Shown here: piece by piece, positions 52,684 to 60,530 of the stretch
How the letters are laid out: the number at the start of each line of letters is the position of its first letter
Numbering within the stretch: position 1 is the first letter of the stretch
NCBI GenBank assembly: GCA_963732845.1
Contig: CAVTBE010000014.1
Location: 124,001 to 188,000 of the forward strand
From: CAVSRC01 sp963732845
GTDB taxonomy: Bacteria > Pseudomonadota > Alphaproteobacteria > Rhizobiales > Kaistiaceae
DNA: 64,000 nt
Direction of reading: 5' to 3'
Notes under the pieces: generated by a model
Told to the model about the DNA's origin: nothing
The model's database searches: none
Seen by the model: only the letters and a program-made list of their open reading frames with translations
Made by a program: the position numbers and the translations under genes

Positions 52684-52916
52684 GTATTGCCCTCCAGCTT
52701 GATTACGAAGTCTGCGGCGGGCTCTCGGTCCGCGCCGTTTTGGATTACCTGTTCGTGCAAGTCAGCCCACAGGCGGAACAGCCAAAGCGGCTTGGCTCCG
52801 GGCCAATTGACTGAGCCATCACAGGCCATTATTCGAAATGGGTCAAGAGTATCGCCTGGGCAGCCGTGATCGCTACCTGCCCGTTCAGGCGTCATTTCGG
52901 CGATCCTTCTGGCGGC
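52684..52916. promoter_or_regulatory. Divergent aapJ/metC promoter region
   Basis: 233-bp spacer holding the promoters of both genes. It contains a 6-bp inverted repeat AGCCAA-AGCGGC-TTGGCT at 52780-52797 near the middle. It is a candidate regulator site; no consensus is recognised. Confidence 0.35.
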
Positions 52917-54107
52917 ATGACCAACCAATCCGGCGACGAGCCGCGCGCCGTAAAACTCGCCACTCAACTCGCACATACCGGTCGCGACAAGCGCCTGACC
53001 GGTCCGTTCGTCAATCCACCCGTGATCCATGCTTCGACGGTGCTCTATGCGTCCGTCGACGACATGCAAGATGGGCGCCAGCCATACTCCTATGGCCGGA
53101 ACGGCACGCCGACCAGCGACGCGCTGGTTTCGGCCGTCAATGAGCTGGAGGGCGCGGCAGGAACCGTCCTGTGCCCATCCGGCCTCGCCGCCGGCACGGT
53201 CGCCCTGCTTTCCTGCCTGTCGGCCGGCGACCGCGTCCTCATCGTCGATAATGTCTACGGCCCGGTCCGCCGCTTTGCCGGGACCAACCTGGCGCGCCTG
53301 GGGATCGAGACCGTCTATTTCGATCCGGCGATCGGCGCCGGCATCGAGGCGCTGTTCACAGACAATACCAGGGCCGTCTATCTGGAAGCGCCGGGCTCGC
53401 TGACCTTCGAGATGCAGGACGTGCCGGCCATCGCCGCGGTGGCGCACAGGCACAATGCAACGGTCCTGTTCGACAATACCTGGGCAACACCGGTCTACTT
53501 CCGGCCGCTCGACTTCGGCGTCGATCTTTCCATCCACGCCGCGACGAAATACCTCGGCGGTCATTCCGACGTGATGCTGGGGACGGTCGCCGCCAACGAG
53601 GCGGCATGGCCGATGCTGAAGGAGACGTTCCGGAACCTCGGCATGCATGTGGCGCCCGACGACGTGTTCCTCGGCATGCGCGGCCTGCGCACCCTGGCGG
53701 TGCGCCTCGAGCGCCACTACGCCTCGGCGCTCAAAGTCGCCACGTGGCTCGCGGTGCAGCCGGACGTCGCCCGCGTGCTCTACCCCCCTCTCCCGTCCGA
53801 TCCGGGCCATGCCCTTTGGAAGCGCGACATGAGCGGCGGTTCGGGCCTCTTCGGCTTCATCTTGCACGGTTGGAGCGAGGATCAGGCCAAGCAGTTCATC
53901 GACGGGCTCTGCCTGTTCGGCATTGGCGCCTCGTGGGGCGGCTTCGAGAGCCTCGCCATCCTGGCGCATGTCACCTGGGGCCGCACCGCCGTCCCGTGGC
54001 AGGCGGAAGGTCCGCTGGTGCGCCTGCATATCGGCCTGGAGGACCCGGACGACCTGATTGCCGACCTCGACGCAAGCCTTGCGGCCGTCAGACGCCAGTC
54101 CCCCTGA
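52917..54107 (+). CDS. metC: Cystathionine beta-lyase (MetC)
   Basis: PLP enzyme splitting cystathionine to homocysteine, pyruvate and ammonia. The 396-residue product from ATG 52917 has TQLAHTGRDKRLTGPFVNPP, YGRNGTPTSDALVSAVNELE (PLP-phosphate and substrate loop), the VLFDNTWATPVYFRPLDFGV segment and the PLP lysine in SIHAATKYLGGHSDVMLGTV. GLCLFGIGASWGGFESL is diagnostic of the MetC side of the family. Start: an in-frame ATG at 52866 exists but GGCGGC-like SD favours 52917 weakly. It ends 20 bases inside the convergent glycosyltransferase gene. Confidence 0.93.
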   Translation: MTNQSGDEPRAVKLATQLAHTGRDKRLTGPFVNPPVIHASTVLYASVDDMQDGRQPYSYGRNGTPTSDALVSAVNELEGAAGTVLCPSGLAAGTVALLSCLSAGDRVLIVDNVYGPVRRFAGTNLARLGIETVYFDPAIGAGIEALFTDNTRAVYLEAPGSLTFEMQDVPAIAAVAHRHNATVLFDNTWATPVYFRPLDFGVDLSIHAATKYLGGHSDVMLGTVAANEAAWPMLKETFRNLGMHVAPDDVFLGMRGLRTLAVRLERHYASALKVATWLAVQPDVARVLYPPLPSDPGHALWKRDMSGGSGLFGFILHGWSEDQAKQFIDGLCLFGIGASWGGFESLAILAHVTWGRTAVPWQAEGPLVRLHIGLEDPDDLIADLDASLAAVRRQSP

Positions 54108-55783
54108 CCGAGAACAGGTGGATATCGACATGCCGCGTCTTGCGCGTGTTGAAGCCGCTGACGCGGCCACGCTCGATCAGATCGAGGCCGAGGTCGTCGG
54201 CGCGCTGGCGGAAGGACGAGATCTGCGTGGTATCGACGGCGGCGACGTGACAACCGCGCCGGTTGAGGAAATCGGCGGCGCCGGCGCCATCGGTGAGCAG
54301 CGTGCCGCGCCCGGCCATCGAGCACCAGGCTCTCCTCGGGAAAGCCGGCGGCGACGAAGGTCGGGTCGTCGCAGGAGACATGCTGGCGGCCGACGCTGAC
54401 GATGCGCTCGGCGACGCGGAGGCCGCTTATCCCGGGCACGATGAGGCCGAAGAAGCCGACATAGATGAAGATCACCGCCACGATCGAGAGCACGGCCGCG
54501 GCGACGCCGTCATCGCGTTTCAGCCATAGCCAGGCCACCGGTCCGAGGATCCCCGCCACAACGAAGGCGAGGAAGGCGGCGACGGGAAAGCTGCCCTCCA
54601 GCGCCATGTAGCCGACAGGAATGGCCACGGCGATCACCGGCGGCCAGATCAGCGGGCTGGAGGAGTAGAACTGGCTGATCCGCCCGCGGATGCGTGCCGC
54701 CCCGGCATCGATGGCGACGGCGGCGAGCATGGCGACGGACGGGACCGCCGGCAGCACATATTGCGGCAGCTTGTCGGTCATCAGTTCGGCGACCAGCCAC
54801 AGCGGCAGCCCCCAGGAAAGCGCGAAGAACACCGCCGGACGGCGGGCGTTGGCCACCAGCCACGGCGTGCCGGCAAAGATGAAGGTCATCGCCGGCCCGG
54901 CGAGGAGCGGCGCCAGCAGCGCGTAGGTCGTCGGCGGCGCCACAAGGGCGAAGGGAACGCCGATGCGGGTGAGGAACGGAATGTCGGGCCCGCCGGAATC
55001 GGAGATCGCCAACCCCGCGATCGACGCCAGCCAGGGAAAGGCCGCGAGCGCGATCACCACGACGCCGACCGCCGGACGCAGGCGGCTGAGCCAGGCGAAC
55101 TCGCCGCGCTCGATCGTCAGCGCCAGCACCGCGGCCACCGCCATGCCCGGTGCGACGATGCCCTTGAACAGGAAGCCGGCGCCGATCGCCCCCCAGAACA
55201 ACCACGGCATGGCGGGCGCCGCCGGCTTGTCGTCCGCCAGCCACAGCCGCGCCAGCGCGCCGGCGGCAAGCGTGGTCAACGCGACCAGCATGGCATCCGG
55301 CGCCGCCAGCCGGGCCTGCAGGCCAAGCACGCCGCTGCCGGCGACCAGCATGCCAGCGATGAGGGCGGCTCGCGGGCGGCCGAAGGCGAGCATCGTCCAC
55401 CAGGTCAACAGAACCGTGGCGAGCGCGCCGAGGAACGAGGGAATGCGGAAGACCCACAGGGGCGGATGGCTGGTCTGGCCGGTGAGCACCAGGGTCAGGG
55501 CTTCCAGCCACTGCATGCCATGCGGCTGCCATGGCTGCATGTCGGTCTGCACGCGCACCGTGGCGAAGTCGCCGGTCGCCACCATCTCGCGGGCGGCCAC
55601 CGCATAGGACGGTCCGTCGCCGTCGATGGGCGGCATCGACAGGAAGCCGGGCAGGAAACAGGCAAGCGCGACCACGACCAGAGCCACGAGGCTTGCCAGG
55701 GGCGAGGCGGCGACGCGGTCCGTCGCCGCTTCGAACTGGGCGGCGCGGTCGCGACCGAACAATGCATCGAAGGAATTCGCCAT
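54088..55783 (-). pseudogene. GT39-type (ArnT/PMT-like) glycosyltransferase, frameshifted near its C-terminus
   Basis: Membrane-embedded glycosyltransferase using a polyprenyl-phosphate sugar, ~565 residues. From ATG 55783: MANSFDALFGRD, the first periplasmic catalytic-type Asp in SMPPIDGDGPSYAVAAREMV, then a dozen hydrophobic helices (LVALVVVALACFLPGFL etc.) and a soluble C-terminal domain. The frame reading VSCDDPTFVAAGFPEESLVL is joined in a second frame by RGTLLTDGAGAADFLNRRGC and ends HLFSVRGTGV. One surplus base in the GGG run at 54310-54312 explains the break, so either a recent pseudogene or base-calling error. It shares 20 bases with the convergent metC 3' end. Confidence 0.82.
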
Positions 55784-55924
55784 CCTGCCTGACGGCCTGC
55801 CTGCCTGGTTCGCGCCCGCTCGTCCAGGGTACGGACGATACTGAACTCCGGCGCATGGCGGTAGCCGGAAAGCCGACACGCGGGCCGGGCTGCAGCGCCC
55901 TGCCCCACGGGTCGGCGTCGCCAC

Positions 55925-56824
55925 TCACCCCTTGACCGCGCCCGCGGTGAGGCCGGCGACGAGATAGCGCTGCGCTGCGACGAACATGATCATCGCCGGT
56001 ATGATGGTCAGCGTGATGAAGGCGAGGATGAGCTGCCAGGCGACGATGAACTCGCCCTGGTAATCCATCAGGCCAAGCGTCCAGGGATATTTCGTGGTCG
56101 TGTTGAGCACGACCAGCGGCAGCAGGAAATTGTTCCAGCTGGTCACGAAGCTGATTACCGCCACCGTCGCCAGGATCGGCCGCGACAGGGGCAGCGTGAT
56201 CCACAGGAAGAAGCGCATATAGCCGCAGCCGTCGACCAGCGCCGATTCCAGAAGCTCGGGCGGAAGCTGGCGGAAGGCATTGCGCAACAGGAGGATGCTG
56301 ACCGCCTGGCCGAAGGCCACCTGCGGCAGGATGATGCCCCAGTGGGTGTCGAGCAGGCCGAGGTCGCGCACCTTGATGAAGAGCGGCAGGATGGCCGTGG
56401 CAAAGGGGAAGGTCAGGCCGAGGATGAGGTAGTTGAACAGGAACTTGTGGCCGAAGAAACGCAGATGGGCGAAGGCGAAAGCCGCCGGCGCCGCCACGGC
56501 AAGGACGAGGAAGACGGTGAAGCCGGCGATGAACAGCGAATTGCCCAGAATCCGCCAGTAGCGCAGCGTGTCGAGAATCCCCCAGTAGTTCTCCCAGTGC
56601 CAGACCTTGGGCAGGCCGAAGGGATTGGTCCTGAGTTCGCCCAGCTCCTTGAAGCCGCCGATGGCGGTGGCGAGCAGCGGCACCAGGATGACGCCGGCCA
56701 CCAAGAACAGGATCAGCAGGCGCGACAGGCCGCCGATCGGCGTCGACAGCGGCGTGGCTTCGTATGCGGTGCCGCCTGCCGGCACTGCCATCGTGGGGCC
56801 CGTGCGGGAGGTCGTGTCAGTCAT
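55925..56824 (-). CDS. Sugar ABC transporter permease (MalG-like)
   Basis: Inner-membrane permease, 299 residues. A polar N-terminus of about 30 residues precedes helix 1 (LSRLLILFLVAGVILVPLLA). The EAA loop is ELLESALVDGCGYMRFFLWI and the end is LVAGLTAGAVKG. It overlaps the upstream permease by 8 bases. This sugar uptake unit (binding protein, two permeases) has no ATPase gene in the window; it may lie beyond the right end in the divergent operon or be shared. Confidence 0.93.
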   Translation of the reverse strand: MTDTTSRTGPTMAVPAGGTAYEATPLSTPIGGLSRLLILFLVAGVILVPLLATAIGGFKELGELRTNPFGLPKVWHWENYWGILDTLRYWRILGNSLFIAGFTVFLVLAVAAPAAFAFAHLRFFGHKFLFNYLILGLTFPFATAILPLFIKVRDLGLLDTHWGIILPQVAFGQAVSILLLRNAFRQLPPELLESALVDGCGYMRFFLWITLPLSRPILATVAVISFVTSWNNFLLPLVVLNTTTKYPWTLGLMDYQGEFIVAWQLILAFITLTIIPAMIMFVAAQRYLVAGLTAGAVKG

Positions 56825-57719
56825 CGCGCATGAAGATCCGCTTGTAGCCGAAGGCGACCGAGGCGCACAGGATGAACAGCATGACGCCGACCGCGGAGCC
56901 GAAACCGACCCGCATGCGGCCGATGCCGAAATAGTAGAGGAACGACACCATCGTGTGGGTGGTGTTGAGCGGGCCGCCGCCGGTCAGCGACACGATCATG
57001 TCGAAGAACTGCAGGGAACCCAGCAGCGAGAAGAAGACGGACAGGCGGATCATCGGCGCCAGCCCGGGAAGGGTGATGAAGCGGAAGCGCTGCCAGGCGT
57101 TGGCGCCGTCGATCGCTGCCGCCTCGTAGAGGTTGCGGTCGATGCTCTGCAGGCCGGCGATGTAGAGCATCATGTGGAAGCCGAAATACTTCCACACGAT
57201 CACCACCAGCACCGCGGCGAAGGCCCAGTTGCGGTCGGCCAGCAGATAGAGCGGCCCCATCCCGAGAGCCTGCGAGACCTGCGAAACCAGCCCGTAGTCG
57301 CCGTCGAACATGAAGTGCCAGATGAGCCCGGCGGCAACGTCGGCGAGGATGTAGGGCAGGAAGAAGATCATGCGGAAGGCGACTGCGCCCCACAGCTTGT
57401 CGGCCAGCAGGACGGCCATCGCCAGCGCCAACGGAAGCTGCACCGTCAGCGAAATGACGATGATCAGCACGTTGTCGATGAAGGCGCGCCCGAAGACCTT
57501 GTTGTGGAAGAGCTGGAGGAAGTTCTCGATGCCGATGAAGCGGGTCGGCACGCCCAGCCCGTTCCAGTTGTACAGGCTGTACCAGGCGGCCTCGCCGATC
57601 GGCAGGATGACGAAGACGGTGAACAGGCCGAGCGCCGGCGGAAGGAAGATCAGGGCAGTCAGCAGGCCGCTGCGAGGCATGGCCGGCCTGCTGCTGAGGG
57701 TCGCGTTTGCGTCAGCCAT
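56817..57719 (-). CDS. Sugar ABC transporter permease (MalF-like)
   Basis: Inner-membrane permease, 300 residues from ATG 57719. Helix 1 reads LLTALIFLPPALGLFTVFVI; further motifs are YSLYNWNGLGVPTRFIGIEN, the EAA loop NLYEAAAIDGANAWQRFRFI, and MIVSLTGGGPLNTTHTMVSF. It follows the binding-protein gene by 72 bases on the minus strand. An ATG at 57734 in frame is possible. Confidence 0.93.
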   Translation of the reverse strand: MADANATLSSRPAMPRSGLLTALIFLPPALGLFTVFVILPIGEAAWYSLYNWNGLGVPTRFIGIENFLQLFHNKVFGRAFIDNVLIIVISLTVQLPLALAMAVLLADKLWGAVAFRMIFFLPYILADVAAGLIWHFMFDGDYGLVSQVSQALGMGPLYLLADRNWAFAAVLVVIVWKYFGFHMMLYIAGLQSIDRNLYEAAAIDGANAWQRFRFITLPGLAPMIRLSVFFSLLGSLQFFDMIVSLTGGGPLNTTHTMVSFLYYFGIGRMRVGFGSAVGVMLFILCASVAFGYKRIFMRDD

Positions 57720-57791
57720 GGGCGATCTTATCACTCGATCGAGGGGGCCTCGACCTCATATGGCCGAAGCCCCCCGAAGGTTATCGCTAGG

Positions 57792-59039
57792 CTAGCGCTG
57801 GTCCCATGCGTCCTGGATCTGCTGGACCGCCTCCTCAGGCGTGACATCGCCGGCGGCGATCGCCACCGACATGTCGTTGACCACGCGCCCAACCGAGGGG
57901 CCAAGGTCCTGATCGAGGAAGTTCTGCAGCCAGGTGGCGTTCTCCAGCATGTCGGACACCTGCTTGGTCAGCGGATTGGAAATGAAGCCGCTGGTGCCCT
58001 TTACCGCCGGGACATAGACGCCGGCTTCCGCCGCCGCCTTCTGCACATTGGCCTCGGCAAAGTACTTCAGGTAGTCCACCGCTTGCGGCTTGGCGTCCTT
58101 GGTCAGCAGGAAGCCCTGCACGCCGCCGAACACGTCGGTGATCTTGCCCTTGCCGCCCGGAAGGGTCGGGAACGGCGCCATGCCGATCTTGTCGAGCGGA
58201 ATGCCCTTGCCGTCGGCGGCGTTCTTCGCCTGGCCCTGGATGAAGCCATTGAGCTGCAGGCCCATGGCGCCCTTGCCGTCACCGAACATGCCCTGCGAGG
58301 GCAGGTACTTGGTGCCCAGCCAGCCGGGCTGGAAGGGATCGAGATCGGCAAGCTCCTTCAGCCGCTTGCCGGCGTCGACAAAGGGCGCGGCGAGGAAGCC
58401 GTTCTTGGTGCTCTCGGCCGTGGACAGCACGTCCTGGCCGCCGATGCGCATGAGCAGGTAGGAATAGAAGAAATGCATCGGCCACTTGTCGCCGCCGCCG
58501 ACGATCAGCGGGGTGATGCCGGCCGCCTTGAGCTTCTTGACCGCGGCGAGGAAGCCGTCCCAGGTATCCATGGTCGCCGGGTCGACACCGGCCTTGGCCA
58601 GCAGGTCCTTGTTGTAGAGGATCGACACGTTGGAGAGCTGCATGGGGATGCCGTACAGCTTGCCATCGACCACATAGGCGCCGAGCGGTGCCGGATAGAG
58701 CGCCTTTTCGAAATAGGCCCGGTCCGCGCTGATGTCCTTGATGTATCCGGCCGCGATCTGGGCGCGCATGACGCCGCCGGCCCAGCTGTAGATGATGTCA
58801 GGCCGGTCTTCCGACTGGAGCAGCGTCGGCAGCTTGGCCTTGTACGCCTCGTTCTCCAGGTAATCGGAGACGACTTTCACGCCGGGATGGGCCGCGCTGT
58901 AATCCTCGGCCATCTTCTGCCAGATCGGAATGGCGACTTCGTTGACGTGCAGCATGTGCACCGTGACGTCTTCGGCGAGCGCCGGCGACATCATGAGGGC
59001 CAGACCAAGTCCGGCCCCTGCGATCACTTTTTTCAGCAT
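57792..59039 (-). CDS. Sugar ABC transporter substrate-binding protein (SBP_bac_1)
   Basis: Periplasmic sugar-binding protein of 415 residues; signal peptide ends near SPALAED. The mature protein has VTVHMLHVNEVAIPIWQKMA, LPTLLQSEDRPDIIYSWAGG, KLYGIPMQLSNVSILYNKDL and WDGFLAAVKKLKAAGITPLI, with the carbohydrate-stacking Trp-rich GGGDKWPMHFFYSYLLMRIG. It is first in the minus-strand operon and diverges from the ROK regulator. GGAGGA SD is present. The linkage to a GH3 glycosidase and a ThuA-like gene suggests an oligosaccharide or disaccharide ligand. Confidence 0.92.
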   Translation of the reverse strand: MLKKVIAGAGLGLALMMSPALAEDVTVHMLHVNEVAIPIWQKMAEDYSAAHPGVKVVSDYLENEAYKAKLPTLLQSEDRPDIIYSWAGGVMRAQIAAGYIKDISADRAYFEKALYPAPLGAYVVDGKLYGIPMQLSNVSILYNKDLLAKAGVDPATMDTWDGFLAAVKKLKAAGITPLIVGGGDKWPMHFFYSYLLMRIGGQDVLSTAESTKNGFLAAPFVDAGKRLKELADLDPFQPGWLGTKYLPSQGMFGDGKGAMGLQLNGFIQGQAKNAADGKGIPLDKIGMAPFPTLPGGKGKITDVFGGVQGFLLTKDAKPQAVDYLKYFAEANVQKAAAEAGVYVPAVKGTSGFISNPLTKQVSDMLENATWLQNFLDQDLGPSVGRVVNDMSVAIAAGDVTPEEAVQQIQDAWDQR

Positions 59040-59123
59040 AGTTCCTCCTCCTTTGCGGATCCTCGTGGCATTGAACCCCGGTGCTGGTAGGCCCAGCTAT
59101 TCTCGGTGCCGGCGGACCCGGTG

Positions 59124-59197
59124 TATTTTTGGCGCCGATGAAGACCGTCTTTCCATGCGCCAATAGGTCCCGGCATTATTTTTGGAGCCGGAAATAA
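59124..59197. promoter_or_regulatory. ROK-type operator pair in the divergent sugar-locus promoter
   Basis: TTATTT-N10-AAATAA at 59176-59197 is an AT-rich inverted repeat resembling NagC/Mlc-type (ROK) operators. A second related site, TATTTTTGGCGCCG at 59124, repeats the left part TATTTTTGG(A)GCCG of the first exactly 53 bp away (five helical turns), same orientation. Both lie in the 312-bp gap between the binding-protein gene and the ROK gene. Looping between two sites would suit the ROK regulator encoded next door. Confidence 0.6.
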
Positions 59198-59351
59198 ATC
59201 TCGCTTTGGCATGGCTTTGATGTCAAGCGCCATATTCCCGAATGTACCGTTTTGTAGCGCCTTCGCCATTGACACCTGCCGGCCCGGCGGGGATTAAATC
59301 ATAAGCCCGAACAAAACGCAGGTTCCGCGCGGGCCCTGCGGATGCATCGAA

Positions 59352-60530
59352 ATGAAGACTGCCGACCCTGAATTCATGCGTGCGATCAATCGCTTCCACG
59401 TGATGGACGCGATCCGCAGATTTGGCCCCATCTCGCGCGTCGAGATTGCCGACCGCACCGACCTCAGTCCGACCACGGTCTCGGCCATCACCGCCGCCCT
59501 GCTCGAGGACGGGCTCATCGTGCCGCGCCCGGTCGGTGCCGTGCGCGATGCCACGCGCGGCCGCCCGCGGGTGATGCTCGAACTCAACCCCGATGCCGCC
59601 TATGTCGTCGGCGCCAAGCTGGCACCCGCCCAGATTACGGTGGCAGTGACCAATTTCCGCGCCGACGTCATCAAGACGCTGTCGCTGCCCATCCGCGTCG
59701 ATCGCCAGCCGGTCGCCGTCATCGCCGACCTGGTGGAAGACGGCGTTCGCCGCTGCGTCGCCGATGCCGCGCTTGAATTCTCCGCCATCAGCGGGGGGTG
59801 TGTCGGCCTGCCGGGCGTCGTCGAGAGCGCCTCGGGGCGCTGCCGCCAGAGCCCGATCTTCCGCGAGCGCGACGTTCCCTTCGGCCAGGAGGTCTCGGCG
59901 CGTCTCGGCGTGCCGGTGACTGTCGACAGCGATGTCAATCTGGTGACGCTGGCCGAGCACTGGTTCGGCCACGGCGTCGGCATCGACGATTTCCTCGTGG
60001 TCAGCGTCGAGCACAATCTCGGTCTCGGCATCATGCATCGCGGCGAGCTGTTCCGCGGCGCCAACGGCCTCAGCCCCGATCTCGGTGACTTTCTGGTCCA
60101 CCTGCCGGACGCCGAGAGCGAAGTGCGCCGGCTGGTCGAGCTCATCGCCGTGGTGCCCGTGGACCCTGCGCAAGCCGCGCGCGACGGCGCAGCCGGCAGA
60201 ACGGCGCTGACCGGCGCCATCGCGGACACGCAGCTTGCCGGCGACGCCCTCGGCTTCGCCATCGCCAATCTGATCACGCTGTTCGCGCCGCCCAAGGTGA
60301 TCCTCACCGGCGCGTCGCTGTCGACCAACGACCGCCTGCTGACACCGCTGCGCGCGGCGGTGTTGCGCTTCACACCCGCCAGCCTCTCCGACGTCGCCCG
60401 CATCGTGGTGCGCGATTTCGGCGAAGACATGTGGGCGCGCGGCGCTGCCGCCATGTCGCTCCGCGATCTCTACGGCGCGCCATGGAGCTCGACAGGCCCC
60501 GCCCCCCGCCCACGCCAGGCTCCGCCATGA
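59352..60530 (+). CDS. ROK-family transcriptional regulator (NagC/XylR-like)
   Basis: A 392-residue repressor-type ROK protein. Residues 1-80 form an MarR-like helix-turn-helix (VMDAIRRFGPISRVEIADRT, DLSPTTVSAITAALLEDGLI, RGRPRVMLELNP). Residues ~85-380 form the sugar-kinase-like ROK domain (VGAKLAPAQITVAVTNFRAD, DSDVNLVTLAEHWFG, NLGLGIMHRGELFRGANGLS). The canonical zinc site (GHM plus CxCGxxGCxE) is missing: the sequence goes from PDLGDFLVHLPDAESEVRRL straight on. So this ROK protein lacks the metal ligands and would not bind sugar the usual way, or uses another fold. Its stop overlaps the GH3 start (ATGA). Confidence 0.9.
   Translation: MKTADPEFMRAINRFHVMDAIRRFGPISRVEIADRTDLSPTTVSAITAALLEDGLIVPRPVGAVRDATRGRPRVMLELNPDAAYVVGAKLAPAQITVAVTNFRADVIKTLSLPIRVDRQPVAVIADLVEDGVRRCVADAALEFSAISGGCVGLPGVVESASGRCRQSPIFRERDVPFGQEVSARLGVPVTVDSDVNLVTLAEHWFGHGVGIDDFLVVSVEHNLGLGIMHRGELFRGANGLSPDLGDFLVHLPDAESEVRRLVELIAVVPVDPAQAARDGAAGRTALTGAIADTQLAGDALGFAIANLITLFAPPKVILTGASLSTNDRLLTPLRAAVLRFTPASLSDVARIVVRDFGEDMWARGAAAMSLRDLYGAPWSSTGPAPRPRQAPP

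Noticed and set aside
54510..56204. A 564-residue minus-strand protein
   Set aside because: Arg/Gly/Ala/His-rich shadow of the glycosyltransferase and permease genes in another frame.
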